The position numbers were made by a program, and so were the translations under genes. The notes under the pieces are model-generated. The model was not told where the DNA came from and ran no database searches. It saw nothing but the letters and a program-made list of their open reading frames with translations. From Pleodorina starrii (taxonomy: Eukaryota; Chlorophyta; Chlorophyceae; Chlamydomonadales; Volvocaceae), in assembly GCA_030267565.1 (NCBI GenBank), contig BRXU01000001.1, forward strand, positions 3,348,001 through 3,412,000: 64,000 nt of DNA. The letters run 5' to 3'. This document shows positions 1 to 13,181 of this stretch, in pieces (position 1 is the stretch's first letter; each line of letters begins with the position of its first letter).

Positions 1-1
1 G

Positions 2-335
2 CAGCGCAAACCGCTCACCGTTTATGCGGTCCAACGAATCCTGGACGAGTACGCGCCGCGCTGGCGCTCCTCCCGAGATGGAGCCGACCCAGACCCCCCA
101 GTACCACCCGCCAAGGAGACCAACACGCCATCTCACCGGACCATCACAACCACCACAACCACCACCACCACCGCCGCTGCCCCTCCCGCCGTCAGCCACA
201 GCTGCAAGGGCCCGAACCCACACCCGCTCTGCACCAGCAGCTGGCAGCTCCAGCGGCACCACAGCCAGCGCCCTGCCTGCCAAGCCTTGTCGGCGTCAAG
301 CGGCAGCAGCTTGGCAGCGGCGGCGGCGCTAGAGA

Positions 336-367
<32 letters not shown>

Positions 368-841
368 AATGGTGGCGGCGGACCGATGTGGTTCAACGCG
401 GAGCGCTGCCGAGGCGCGCCTTCCGTAGCCGCAGCCGCCGCCGCAGCTGCTGCAACGGGCGTCACGAAGGAGGGCCCGCGCCCTCGCACGGGCCTGACGT
501 GCGGCTGGACGGTACTGGGCAGCGCTGCTTGCGGCTACTGCTGCTATTGCTGCGGCGGCAGCAGCAGTAGCGGCGGCGGCAGCGGGCGGTTTTGCGGGGA
601 CATGTCGTACAACGGCAGCGGCGGCGGCGGCGGCGTTGCCCAGATCGGGACGGCGCCGATGCCAGCGGCGGTGTGTAGGCCTCAGAGGGCTCGGTCTTGC
701 GAGATCAGCTGGCTCGCAGCGGCGGCGCCGGCTGGAGTTTCGGTGGCGGCGGCGGTGGCCGGCGGTGGCGTCACTCCGGTTGTGGCCGTGATGCCGCACC
801 CGGTCGCGATCGCGGTGGCGGTGACGGCGGCTGGACAGTGA
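2..841 (+). CDS. 3' part of an unrecognised gene with low-complexity tail
   Basis: The second forward frame is open from the window edge to a TGA at 839-841, about 279 codons, so only the C-terminal part is present. The first 35 or so residues look like ordinary coding sequence (they include LTVYAVQRILDEYAPRW) and match no family I can name. After them come a Thr run, a Gln run near base 340, an Ala run near 430, and Cys- and Gly-rich stretches, typical of volvocine proteins. No catalytic motif is visible. The start and any upstream exons lie outside the window. Some of the low-complexity part could be read-through of an intron. That this frame is coding is moderately likely; the function is unknown. 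Confidence 0.45.
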
Positions 842-3800
842 GCGGGGAGGCTGGAGAGCTGCAGTGGCAGTGGCGGCGGCGGTGGGTTTGATGGAAGGGG
901 TGAGGTGAGGTGGTGTTGGAGGTACCTGTTGGTCGTTACAGGTTTGTTAAAAAAAATATCCAAAAAAGCTGTTGAAATTCTTATATTCAAATTGCTGGTC
1001 GCCGCAGTCCCTGCCGAAGCCGTTCGTTTGCGCTGCTTGCTTTGTTCGCTGGTTGCTTGCGCACATCTCGTGGGCATCTGCGGCGACGGGAGCCTGCCAC
1101 TGGGTTCATGACCACGGTTGTGCAATCTGGGTCCGGTGCAACGGATACCGGATGATGCAGACGGCTCGTTGCTTCCTTTGACCGGTACGTGCCGTCGCGA
1201 GTACGTCAGGCAGTCGAATGGGCCAAATGAGTCACACGTGAGCCTGCGTTGCGTTGTGTTGCGTTGCGTTGCGTGGGGCGGATGGCGGGTCCTCCCGCGC
1301 CGCGGCCGCCACCCCGCTAGAGGATGTGTCTTGTGTCTTTTGTCTTGGCGCTCTGCGTTGTCATTGTGTACGGTATTGTCGTGGTGTGCGGCAGATGCCA
1401 AGGGCTCGAGCATCCGGCGCGCCTGGCTGGCTGGTTGGCTGGTTGGGTGGCTTGACGGATGGGTGACCCGTGACTCGGTGGGCCCTCGTGTCGAGTCGTG
1501 TCGGTGGGTCAACCGCCCGACCTCAGAGGCGTGGGCGCCGTTGCAGCTTTTTGGGGGAGGTCTCTCATAGTCTCGCGTCTGTCGCGTCCTCCGCGTCTGT
1601 CGTGTCTCGTCCTGTGCGCGTGTACTTTTTTGCATTTGCGACTCGTACATAGCAATGTCGTCGCTCGATGGTCGCTCGATGGTCGATGGTCGTGCCGTGC
1701 CTTCGTTGCGTGTTGCCGCGTGTGACGTTGACCTTTCGTCGTCGTAGTAGCGGTCTCGACACATACAGTGCATTTTGGCTTGTTTCACGCGTTTCTCTCG
1801 TCGCGCTTGCGCGGCATTCCCCGCACCGAGGCCGCCCTCCTGCCCCGGGGCTTCCCTTCCCGTACTCTTGATTGTTCGCTAAAGGCTTCGGCTGAATCCA
1901 AAGGACGGGGGCCGGACGGCCCGGCCTGAGTGAGGGCATTGCGGCGGCGGTGGTGTTGGTGGCTGCTCTACGGCCCGCCCTGCGCCAACATTTGGTGCGG
2001 CGGGCCGGGGGCCCCCGCAACCGTCCGCGTTGCATGCCTGCCGGTGCCGTTCTGTGTTTTACTTGTATGCGGTTACGTTAAGAAGGTCGCTTAAGAAGGC
2101 CAGTTGAGAAGTCCGGGCCATCCGGGTGTTTGTGTGTGTCTTTGTGGTTGTGATTGCATCTGTATCGCCGCAGCGGGGCAAGCGCTGCAAGCGAGGTACA
2201 TCGTTTAAGGGTATGCGCATGCAAATGCAAAAATCAAACTTGTCCTGGTTGGTTGGTGGGTTGGTGGGTTGTACCAGCTGCCATCATGGCTACGGCGACC
2301 GTCTGTCTCTTGGTGGGCTGGTGGTTGGTGGTGGTTTTGCCGTGGTTTGGTCTGTGGGTGGTGATGGTAGTGATGATGAAACGCTAGTGGCGGCCCTGGG
2401 CGGGTTTTAGGGCGGTGGCGGCTGTAGCGAGTGGTGGCCTACTTAGGCGTGTGCAGCTGTCGAGGCGCTGTGATTCTGGATCCAGGCAAAATCCAACAAC
2501 GGATCTGGGAAACCACGAGAATAATACATTATTTCCACGGCATGACGGTTGTTACTGTGCGCGTATAAAGGGGCCAATAGCTTATTGGGGGCGCCTCTTT
2601 CCTGCAATGCAGCAGCGGGGCATGGCGTGGCCCGACGCATTGAAGGCGACGGGCCGGAGGCCGGGCAGCGGGAGGTGGCCCCAGCCAGACCGGGGCCGCC
2701 GGACGGGATGGTGGCGGCTGGCGCGGCCCGAGGGACGACACGTGCCTCGACTCTCATTTGGCCCCCGCGCAGGGATCGATCGGTGTTTTTTTGGGGGGGC
2801 CGTCGGATTGTCAACTGTGTGGCAACTGGCGGCGCCGAATTGTATGTATGCTTTGGCCATTGGCAAGCGGCCCGGAGGCGAGGTGCGTGTTACGGTAGGT
2901 TGCCGAACTGTGCACCGTGGGCCAACTGACATAGCGTTTGTCCGCCGCGCGCGGTGGCGGTTTGGCTACCGTATAGCGCCTGGCGGCAGCGGACCCCACC
3001 TTGGTTCGTTGCCCTACCGGGGCGGGCTTTACCTTTCCTTTCCTGGACCGGCACTGCAAGTTGGTCTTTGCGTCAGTCACACATGCGCAGCACGGTACGT
3101 GGCGGTTTGGCAGTTTTACAAGAACTGGATTCATGGACATACAGAACGCGACGCATTGCGCGGGGTGCGGCAGCTTTGCATCTCTTGTTCTAGCACTCCC
3201 TCCGCTGGGCGTCAGGGCGTGTTTCGGGCAGCCCTTGTTGCCCTGGTGGTGGCGGCGGCGGGGACGGCAGAGGGGTTTGGGTGGTGGTGGCGGTGGCGAT
3301 AGGTATCGCAGCTTGCTCCAGGCCTTTCGAGGAAGGGCGTGTCACTGGTCTCAATGTCGGTTGGCAATACCTGAATCGGTTGGGTGGTTGGTGAGCTCGC
3401 GTTGCCGTGGAAGACGACCGGGTGCATCGGGCGCCGTTCCGCCACCCCAGGGGTTATGGGAATTCTCTGCCGGAGACTCCTCGCCGGTCGCCATCCCAGA
3501 GGCAGCGGGCGCCCCTGCGCTTCCTGCGGCCCCCCCCGGGCTGCCGTAATTCTTTCTTTCCGGTGTCTCGCTACCGTCGAAGGTTGACTGACCTCTCTTT
3601 TGGGGCTCCTCCCGTACTGTATTGTACTGTACTGTACCCGTGTACCGTTTACCGTTTAGTTTGTTGCGATGGTGCCGCGTGGCTTGTCCCTGTTTTCTCC
3701 CCCGACGGTGTGCTTGAGGTGGGATCCGGCGTGCGTGGGCACCAGCGACGCAGATAGATCTCGTGTGCCTTTGCTCCGAAACCGCCATTTTACTGCGGGA

Positions 3801-4790
3801 CGATGCCCCGATCCATGACGCGGATGCAGGGCCGTTTCCGCGGGGGCCCTGCATCCGCTGCGTGCGGCGTTCATTCAGTTTCGGAGCACCAGGCAAGACC
3901 CGAGGACCTGGCGGCGAGGCACCCCCACCTCCCGGCTTCCGCCTTCCGCTGCCGGGGCGCCTTGCCTTCCCTTACCTTCCTGGCTGGTTGGGCCCCCATT
4001 GGGCCCCTCCAGGAGGAGAAGGAGGGCAGCAGGCGCCCGTAAGCGGATGGCGTGACCCTTGGGGTATTATGACTGCTGTACGGCACCGTACAGCTGCCTG
4101 TTTGGCGGCCAGAGGGCTTGTGTGCGTCGCTTGAGTGCACTCACTGACGGGCCGGGAGGTCAGGATAGGGCGAGGTCTGGTTGTGAGATGTGGGGTGGGG
4201 TGTCCTTACGCTGAGATTTTAAAAGACGGCTGCGGGTGCTGCACTGCTGCTGCTGCGGGTGCGGGTAGACGTGAAGGTTCCCCCCGGGGGGACAGAACGC
4301 GATGCCAACAATGCATTCGGTGGATACGCTGCTGTTGCTGCTGCAAATATGGAGCTGTGCGCCGCGCGCCGCAGTGGGCAGATCTTTGCGAAGCTGACGT
4401 GGTCGTTGGTTACCGGTAGTTAGTTAGTGTTCTGTTGCAACATGGTGGTTTGTGGACGGTTTCTTTTTTGGTTTGGTGTCTTGGCCGGCCATCGCGTCTC
4501 TCCTGTGTTCTGTCACATGCACACATCTGTTTTGTTTCTCGAATTGGGCTGTTGTCGCGTCGGAGCCGTTGTTTGTGGTGGTTTAATGTGGTTGAATTCA
4601 GTCAACTAACTCAACTCTTTGTAGGGGTCAATGCGGCACGGATTCACGGCATAGGCAGGCTGTAGGATTTTCGTCGGTAGTGCACTTTCGTTGTGGGTGT
4701 GTGTTTGTGGTTGTTGTCGATGTGTTTGGTTTTGTTTGGTGGTCGGGTTGGGGAGGCCGTGCGTACGGCCTAAAAGTTTCCTTCTCGCGG
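842..4790. other. T/G-rich non-coding stretch, probably 3' UTR plus intergenic DNA
   Basis: No convincing gene. The plus strand is rich in T and G, with runs such as GGTTGGTTGGTGGGTTGG near 2250 and GTTGCGTTGCG repeats near 1250, a style common in volvocine 3' UTRs. A 295-codon open frame at 2415-3302 has no recognisable domain and I treat it as chance. No TGTAA polyadenylation motif was found on the plus strand here, so the end of the upstream transcript cannot be placed. Confidence 0.4.
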
Positions 4791-4801
4791 TGTGTGGCCA
4801 C

Positions 4802-4850
4802 TTACAACAGGCCCGCGCCTGTGTCCTTACGATACCAAAGATGCTTTACA
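4802..4850 (-). terminator. Candidate polyadenylation signals of the GT61 gene
   Basis: On the minus strand the motif TGTAA, the usual chlorophyte poly(A) signal, occurs twice (TTACA on the plus strand at 4846-4850 and 4802-4806). They lie about 1 kb downstream of the glycosyltransferase stop codon. That would make 4.8-5.8 kb its 3' UTR, in keeping with the lack of coding sequence there. Transcript ends would be needed to confirm. Confidence 0.4.
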
Positions 4851-5835
4851 ACAACAACGACAAATGACCAAAAACATGAAAGCATACCTGCGGGTCAGCA
4901 GGTGGAGCCCCTCTGATAGACGTCCCGGCCTGTGACTGTGCGTGTAATACCACTGCTCAACTGCCCTGCTGCATGGCTGCATCCATGCCGCACCACATCA
5001 CGTGAGCGTCCTTGCGCGCCCAGAAACCCTGAGCCCGGACACAACCAGCCGGAAGAAGCGCGCGGAGAACGCAGCGAGGCCGCAGACGAGAAATGCTGAA
5101 TGCGCGGATGCATCCCAGAGTCACATTCGTTTGCGTTTGCGTTGCGGCGGCTTTCGGCTCCGCAGACGCGCAGAGCCGTCCGCATCCTTTGCCCACACAG
5201 TGATGCATCGAGTCCACACAGCGCAACACTGCGGATCCTTTCCTGCCCTATATCCTCATCACCTCTACCGACACAGCACCTGCGCAAGCGCAAGCGGGTT
5301 CGGGCGTTCCAGCACCGCCTGCATATGCCTACAGCAGGTCCACACTTCGGAGGCCCGGCTGTGTCGATGTCACCGTCACCCAGAGCCGATGACAGATAGG
5401 GGGAGCGGCCGCGGCTATGCCGAAGAGGAGCCGCAACCCTTCCCCAACAACCTTTGTCGCAGAAGCTCACATACGTTTGCACGCACTCACCCACTCATCC
5501 GCACACGAAAGGCGCCAACCGGGAGCCACCGCGGGGCGGCGCCGCTGCCGCTGGCCTGCGCCCCGCCGCGCGCTGCGCCACACCCACACCCACACACACA
5601 TTAGTACACACCATCCCTTGTCTAAAGAATCCCCGTCGGGGCGCTCGCTTGACCAGCCTGCGCCAAAGCCGCTCGCCACATCGCCAAGCAACCACCAAGC
5701 CGGGACCGCACTGACCGCAACCCCCACGACCGGGCTGCCCGGAGGTCTACCGGCGGAGGCTGTCGCTGGCCGGTGGGCTCACTCCACTGCGTTGCGCTGC
5801 GCTCGCGGTGCCGTGTCCTCCCAGCCGGCCGCCGG

Positions 5836-8800
5836 CTACCAGTCGGGCCAGGGGATGGCTGCCTCCTCCACGCTCGACCCCGCCCACACGTACGGCAGTC
5901 GGTCGTCCAGCAGCGCCTTGAACTCGGGGATGTTGACGATGACGTCCACATTGGTGTGCGCCTCCACACACTCCTCCGTGCCGCACTGACCCGCGGGCCA
6001 GTGACCCACCCTGAGGAGGCAAACGGCGGGGAGCGGGGGGGTGGGGGGTACCGTAACACAGTATGGATACGGCGGGAGAGGGCGTGTGCAGCGGACGGTG
6101 GTGGGGAGGCAATGCCGGTGGCCTGGGGGCGTGGTGGTGGCGCAATGGCGCGGCGGTGGCAACGCTCCGTGACCGCTGTGGGGCGCGGATCTGTTCTCCC
6201 CGATGGCCCCCAGGCGGATGCTGGAGCGCGGCGGGCTCCCTGCGTCCATTGACGGACCGCGCAGCAGGCCCCGTTATCGTCCCGCTGCCGCCCTCGGCGC
6301 CTCCCTTTCAACGCCGCGGTTTGTGCTTGCTTCTTGTCCTCGGCCCTCAGGCCCCGTCCCACACTCCCTCGTCCCGTGTCCGCACTTGTAGAAGTCTCGC
6401 TCGTTGAGGTAGACGGTCTGGTTGAGCAGCTTGGCCCTCCAGGCGTAGTGGTGTATGTCGAGCATCATGTGCGTCTGGTCGCGGAAGGACGCGTCCAGGC
6501 CGTTCCACATCCAGTTGCGCTGCAGTGGAGTGCGGGGCAACGGGCGAAGGGCGACGGACGAGGAGAGGAGGGGTGCGAGAGGTAGGAAAGCGGTCCTCCA
6601 TTGGCAAAGCTGGCTGGGCAAAGGAAGGGCGAGGACGTAATGGGCGGAGGCGGGAGATAGGGGGATGGGGCGGGGGGCGGGGAAAAGACACGCCAGGCCG
6701 CCCAATCCCGCCCATCCAACCCAGCCGGGAGCCCCGTCCGCCCCACCTGACCTGACCTGACCAGACGTGACCAGACGACGACATCCAACGATACGGTTCA
6801 TCTTTCCGCCTCCCATCCCACCTGAATGACCTCGAACACTGCCGAGCCGGGCTGCAGCAGCGGCGCATTGGCCAGGTTGGAGGTGTGCACGGACACGTAC
6901 ACGCCCGTCTCGCGCATCTGCAGCAGCTGCTCGTGCAGCGAGGAGCTGCTGTTGTACTCCACCACCTGCACAGCATGTACGGCACAGTACGGCGCAGTAC
7001 GTATGGGGTATGGCACGGGAATAGCGATGGTGTGTGCGGTGCAGCAGGAGAACGGGGCGAGAGGAGCACACAAAGGAGAGGATGAGGATGCGTTCTTTCC
7101 GTTGGCAAGCGCCGAGGAAGGTGTGCAGTACTGTACTGTAATGTACTGCAGTACACCACGGCACCTACCTTGAGTTCGCCGTACTGCTGTAGCAGCTCCA
7201 TGAACTCGGGTTCGTTGATGATGCGTCGGTTGGCGCGCTTGCGCTGGAAGGTGATGACACGGGGGATGTGGGGCCGCGGGGCGGGCGGGGGCAGGCCTAC
7301 GGGGACACAGCCGGAGAATATCAGTCACCCCAACATACACCGCAGGCCACGCAGGCGGAGGGTTCCAGTCCCATGTTCGTCAGACACGCGGGCGGGCGAG
7401 GAGCACATCCGCGAGGGCCCCATGGGCGCGTCAGGCCAAGCGGTAAGGGGGCCGACGGAGGAGTCAGGGCAAGGGGTAGGAGCAAGATCAGGCAAGGGGC
7501 TGGGGCTGGCGGTCCGTTACCGGTAGTCGTTAGAGACGCAACGGCAGGCTAGCGAGTCAGGACAGATCAGCGGCCGGTCACTGTGGTGCGTCAGCGGCGA
7601 AGGCCACGGCCCCTGGCGATTGCGGCAGTGGGACGGCGCGAATAGGCACATGGTCTGGACCGTCCGTCGTCCGTCCAGGCACCGGGGCATCGAGGGCGCA
7701 ACCACCACCAACGCCACAGCCACCACCACCACCGTCACCCCGGCCCAGCCCGGTCCGCGCTTCAACAGCGGCCTCTCACCGTACTGGCGGTAGATGAGCC
7801 CCCGGAACTCCCGCGCGTCCTCAAAGGTGAGGAACGTCCGGCCGCCGCCAGTCGCCAGGTCCTGCGGGGCCGCATCGCAGGTGCAGCAGAAGGGGGGGGG
7901 GGGGGTGCATCGCAGCTCCGTAGCCCCGCAGGCGGTGCTGACAAGTGGGAGGCGCTCTTCAGCAGCAACCCCCGGTAGCAGGTGCAGCTACCGGTACGCG
8001 CTGCCCGCTACCGGGAGGTGGCTACCCGCTACCGCTGCCGCTGCCGCAACCCGACTGAGGCCTTCCGTCGCAAGCACACAGCACCAGCACCCCTTTCCCG
8101 CCAGCACGCCACGCACGCCAAGCGCATGTGTGCTGGCGGCGTAGCCGGCCCCCGTCCCCGTCCCGGGGAGCTGGCCGCAGCTCCCCGGCTTCCCCGCCGC
8201 CTGCCCCCATCTCCCCCGACCCGCCGGCCAATGACACGACCATCCCGACCCCTGCTCCCCCTCCTTCCCCTCCTCCTCGTCACTCCCCACTTGCTCCCCA
8301 CGCGGGAACCCATCCGGGATATTGCACCCACCCACCCACCCACCCGCCCACCCACGCACCCACCCACCCACCCACGCACCTTTACGATGAGCACCCGCTC
8401 GAACACGTACCAGGTGTCCCGCGAGAAGCCCGACAGCTGCTGGGCTGCACCACGAAACACGGAGGGCGCGCAGGGCGGGGTAAGGGAGGGTGTCAAGAGG
8501 GCGGACTGACACGGCGGATACTGTAAAACACGGTACCGTATCATGTTGGTCGTCATGTTGGTCGAAGCTGGACCGGGGACTCTGGGGACTGGGGGCCGGG
8601 CGCAGGATCCCGCCGAACGGCAGCAGCCTCATGGGCAAGAGGCGTGGCTGTGGCGGCGGGCCGAGGCGGGGCCAACGGCCAAGGCCGGGCAGACCAGCAA
8701 AGGTGGAACCGGGAGCCTTCGATCCTACAGCCCCCAAACCATATGCACGCGCCTAGCCCCTCAATCTCCGGACCCCGGCCAGAACGTCCCCGCAATGACC

Positions 8801-9885
8801 GGCAGCAGCCTGCCTGCTCCGCCCAACGCTCCCCCCCCCCCGCCGGCGCCGGCTCCGCTCTCAACTGATTTGGTTCCATGCGTTGTCGGTCTCGTCCTGC
8901 AGCAGCACGGGCGGCAGCTCCTGGTCCAGCCCCACCCCCAGCGTCACGGCGATCATGGCGCGCACCCACTCGAGCATGTGCTGCCGGCCCAGGTGCAGCA
9001 ACACAAACTGGTCGCAGGGGCGCTTGAAGTTGATGGTCTTGAGGATGCTGAGGGGCGGGGCGGGGCGGGGAGGGGCGGGAAGGGGCGCGGAGGGGAAAGG
9101 AAGATGTGGGTTGCGGCAGGGGTTGCGGCGGATGCAACATGGGGAAGTATCCAAGTATAGGCCGGGGGTCTCCGGGGCCGCACCCGCACCCGCACGCACC
9201 TGTACAGGGGGCCCAGCATCTCCCACCAATGCCCGATGGCCGTGGGGTGGATGAAAAAGATAAAATCAAAGAGGATGGTGTCCCCAGGCACGAGGCGCCA
9301 GTTGACGGAGTTGATGAAGTCCGTGGCGTTGAGCACGTGGAAGGGAACCACCTCCTGGTTGCGGGAGAAGCGCCAGGAGGGGATGTACGTCTCGCCATCC
9401 ACCAGGGCGTACCAGCGGCCGCTGTTGTAGTACATATTGGTGTAGACGCAGTGGGAGGCCTGGCAGGTGACCTCGGTGCGGGGGGTGTCGTTTTTCCATC
9501 GCCAGCCGGGGGGCCCGGGCGCGGGGTAGGTCGTGGGTACGCAGGCGGCAGGCCGCTCGTCGGACCAGGCCTTGGCCTGAAAGTCCCAGAACTGGTAGTC
9601 CACGCTGGAGGAGTTGTCGGTGGTGACGGTGCGCCAGCGGCAGCCCTTCGGGAAGAGGCCGAAGGAGGGGTGGAAGGTGCGATTGCCATGGCGCTCCAGA
9701 GCGGACGTGAACATGTGCCGACCGGAGGAGCCGGCGTGAGGGTCCAGGAGGCCGGCAGCTGCCGCGATACTGGATGCGTCTACGATGCGCGCTGCATGCG
9801 CTCTTGCTATGGGCAGGGACACCTCGGCGAGCATCAAGACCGCCAGCTGCGTCAAAGCAATCGCTACGAGTCGCCGATAAGCCAT
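5836..9885 (-). CDS. GT61/DUF563-type secretory-pathway glycosyltransferase
   Basis: Eight exons join in phase: 9885-9200, 9047-8866, 8444-8380, 7861-7780, 7296-7169, 6965-6822, 6519-6386 and 6010-5836, giving 531 residues. The ATG at 9885 opens a hydrophobic leader (about residues 5-30), so the product should enter the ER and act in the lumen of the ER or Golgi, or be secreted. Several NxS/T sites are present. The middle carries a GT61-like core: HPTAIGHWWEMLGPLY (the usual position of the HN/HWxxE motif), then a short ITFQRKRANRR segment, then GVYVSVHTSNLANAPLLQP leading into a hydrophobic FEVIQ, which matches the family's 'GA.lsn..f..p.s.viE' nucleotide-sugar site. GT61 enzymes move xylose, arabinose or GlcNAc onto glycans; the sugar here cannot be told. 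The last exon keeps a Cys pair (QCGTEEC). It lies head-to-tail behind the coiled-coil gene. Confidence 0.75.
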
Positions 9886-10596
9886 TCTGTAACGTGACGC
9901 GTGAAAGAACAGTTATGGCGTGCTTTAATTGTATGAGTAGGCACCGTTGCGTAATTTTTTAGCTGTCATTTTTCCTTGTTTGCAGGTCCGTTTGCTAGAC
10001 GCAGACCATTGTCGGCAAAGGTAAGTAAAAGTTACAAGTTGTAATAATAATAGAATGGAGCAGCAAAGCACTTCAAACTTTTTTCAACGAGCGCGCCGTA
10101 CTGCTTGTCTGTCATGCGTTTCGGAAGTTCTGGCAAATGCAACAGCAGAAAGCCAGAAACCCATCCCTACAGCGCTCCATGACATAACCCCTGCATCTCA
10201 ACATAAGACCGCTTCCTGCCACATCATGCACATTAGGTTGTCCCTTCGGCCTTCAGGACAGACAGCGCGTAAGGCTATTGGCCTATTGCCGCTCGCTTCA
10301 ACATGGATCCATCATCTACGCAACTCATTTCCTGCGGAACATAATGAGACGAATTTATGCATAGGCGTCCAGGGCCAGCGGCGCCCCTGGCGCAGCCCCA
10401 AATCAGCATTCGCTCTACAGCAATATCCGGAGAGGGTTGGACCTCGCGTTGGCGCAACATGATCAGCATGCAGCTTTTCTCTGTATGTCACTTGAGGCTT
10501 CGAATTTTCTCACAGCATGCGGCCTCCGAACTGGTCCAGCTGCGGAACGGGGCGAGGCCCAATCAACGTCGAAGAGCGGAGGGCAAGGGGAAGGGG
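9886..10596 (-). other. Intergenic: 3' UTR of coiled-coil gene and promoter side of GT61 gene
   Basis: The 711 bp between the two minus-strand genes has no coding signal. TTACA at 10032-10036 (TGTAA on the minus strand) is a candidate poly(A) signal for the coiled-coil gene. The ~140 bp left before the GT61 ATG would then hold its promoter and 5' UTR; the stretch 9900-10080 is locally AT-richer than its surroundings. No clear TATA box. Confidence 0.35.
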
Positions 10597-13181
10597 TTAT
10601 GCGTCAGCAGCCAGCGCGTTGATGGGGCAGTTTACCCAGCCCCTAATCTCGGCCCGAACCTCGGCACCCAGCCCCGCCAGGCGTCCGCCCCGCAATGATG
10701 ACCGACCCGCACATGCCCACCGTCGAAACCCCCACCCCCCGCACACGCACCAATTGGTACACGGCCTGGCCGATGACCGCCGCCTCCTCGGGACCCGGCT
10801 GCCGGCGCTGGCGGGAGCTGCCCGCGGTGCCGCCGCCGCCGCCGCGGGGCGCGACGCCGACGCCGGCGACGCTGCCGCGCGGCGTCGTGGGCTGTGAGAC
10901 GTCCGTGCTGGCGGTCCCCTGCAGCGTCGCCAGAAGCTGCTTGAAGACGCTGTTGCGGCGCACGCGCGCGTCTGTTAGGGCCGGCAAGGGCGAGATCAGG
11001 GCAAACGGATGAAGCAGGGCAAGGGGCTGGTCAGGGCAGGAGGCTCTGAATGAACCGTTACGCAGCGGAAACAAAGGGCCATCGCCACCCACCCACCCAC
11101 CTGGAATGACGCCGTCGACCGACGCCGTGCTGGCCCCCAGCGCAATGGTCTCGTCGTTGCTGCACACGCTGCGCGCGGCGGCCGGAACGCGGACCGCATT
11201 CTTGAACATCTGCGAGCGAGCGACCAAGCGGCCGAGAGCGAGCAAGGTGGAGGGGGCGTCAGGCCTGGAACCCAAGCAGGAGATGTGGGGCCAGCAACGA
11301 GGCAATGAGCGAGGGGCACAGCGGGGTTGAGGAGCCCTTAACGGCGCAACAACGGCGCTGGTCGGCGACCATCGGTGGCATGCGGGGCAACGGGGGTACA
11401 AGAGCAGGCAGAGGGAGGGCCACCAAACACACGGGGCCAGAGGGGCGGATGGATCGGTGTTTGCAGTGTGGACGGTGTACTGCAGTGTGGGCGGTGGGGT
11501 CATCCGGGGGGCTGGGCGGTGTCAGCGGAGTATCCGGACAGTGCCGCGGAGGGTCTCGGCGATGCGCGCGGCGGCGTCGAGGCAGATATCAGTGGCGGAG
11601 CAGCGCCGAATGGGACGAGTGGAGGAGGGAAAAGGCTGTGTAATGTGTATGCGTGGAGGGGACGGGGGGCTCCGAGATGTCTGTTGCCTGCCCTGGCGAC
11701 CCGCCAGAAAGGCGCGGTCGGGGGGGTGGGGAGGGGATAAGAAGGACGAAACCGCAGCGAAGTGCACCGCAGTGGCGACGCTGGCAAAGGGACCCCCGGT
11801 GTGGGGTAAGCAAAACGACAGCGGAGGCGGAGGGACCGTAGGCGACCGAGTGCCCCACGGTGAGGGCGCCGCCTGGTGCGGTCGTTCGTTGTTATCTCGC
11901 AGGCACGCCGCAGCCCGCACCTCCAGCTCGGCGCCTGTGCGGGGCAGGGTGTTGGTCTTGAGGTCCTGCAGCTCCACCTCCAGCTGCCGGGTCACGTCGC
12001 GGAGGGCCCGGTTCTCCTGCTCCAAGCGGGAGAGCTGCGCTCGGAGGGCGGCGCAGGGTAGTGGAGACGGGACGGGCGCGGAGGGGTAAAAAGAAAATAC
12101 CGGAGGGGTGCCGTAGGGCAGAGGGAGTTCAACGAGTGGGATACGCGTTGAAAGTGCGAGTTGGAGGAATGGATTTGGGTGGGTGGGGAGCAGTGCGGTT
12201 GGACAGGAGGACATGGGGTGGAGGTTGGGTATTGAGGGACGTGGAGAGTCTGCGGTGGCGTGGATGGAAGGGCGAGGTACCGTAGCGGCATGAAGGGAAG
12301 TTGTGTGTGTGCGTGTGCGTGTGTGTGTGTGTGTGGATTTCAGGACCGACATCCCCCAGAGTTTGCGAATATGTCTAGAGCATCACGGCAGCCCCGGATC
12401 ACCGCGACGACGCACAACTAGGCTGTGTCGAGTCATAAAGCGGCTGGACAGGCCGCTCCTCGCGGCGCCTTGCGGCGACCAGCAGGGTTTTGTCGTACCT
12501 TGTCCGCGTCCGCCTTGTACTCCGCCAAGAAAACCGACAGCTTGCGATTCTCCTCAGCCATCTCCTGCATCTGCTTGAGCGTCTTCTGCAGCTGAGACGC
12601 GTCGACCAGGTTCTGGCGCTGGTCGCGAACGGAGGCATTGTCAGACCTGCGAGCGCAACGGCGATCCAATTTGCTAATATAGGACTAACTGCGATACGCA
12701 ATAATAATTGTGGGCAAACTCAGTGGTGTATGGGGGCAACCTGGACTTACTGGTCGTCGGCGTCGCTCTCCGCGCGCGCCCGCATCCGGTCCGCTCTGTG
12801 AGCAGGCGGCAGGCGCACCGGCGTGTTGCCCACAGGGCTTCCAAAGGGCGATAGGTCGACTGCCATCCCAAGCGGCTGAGGGGCTGAAACGGTGGATGTC
12901 GCCGGGCTCGCGTCCGGCAATGGGACCGCAGCTTTTGCTGACGCCGATTTTTTCTTTGCCGCGCGCTTAAGAAGGCCGCTTATCAATCCTCCGACGATTG
13001 TGACACCAACCACGCCAAGAGCCGCGGCAATTGGAACCACGGAAGGCTTCGCGCGGACGGTGCTGACGGGAGCCGCCGACTGCTCCACGGTTTCTTCATT
13101 GTTGCACACTGGCTGCTCATTGCTTGTTGGGACGGAGTCTACAACCGTCGAGCTGCTCGCCGAAACGCACTCTTGAGACAT
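10597..13181 (-). CDS. Single-span membrane coiled-coil protein, function unknown
   Basis: Six exons keep phase: 13181-12751, 12646-12499, 12034-11921, 11209-11101, 10971-10751 and 10647-10597, for 357 residues. The N-terminal 45 residues are Ser/Glu-rich. Residues about 47-71 form one hydrophobic helix (IAAALGVVGVTIVGGLISGL) followed by a basic KRAAKKK cluster, which suggests a type III or signal-anchored membrane protein with its bulk in the cytosol. Exons 2 and 3 (residues about 144-231) are heptad-rich, with Leu/Glu/Gln/Lys spacing typical of a coiled coil (LQKTLKQMQEMAEENRKL; LSRLEQENRALRDVTRQL). The rest is Gly/Ser/Pro-rich and may be disordered. The last 17-codon exon uses a GAG acceptor; an alternative acceptor 3 bp downstream (TAG) would give another short tail. 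No family recognised; a tether or golgin-like role is only a guess. An in-frame TTG lies upstream but the ATG at 13181 is preferred. Confidence 0.6.

Noticed and set aside
2415..3302. 295-codon plus-strand open frame
   Set aside because: No domain, no splice pattern, composition like the surrounding T/G-rich non-coding DNA.
11500..11787. Minus-strand frame between coiled-coil gene exons (includes ISASTPPRASPRPSAALSG)
   Set aside because: Lies inside an intron; phase joins the neighbouring exons cleanly without it.
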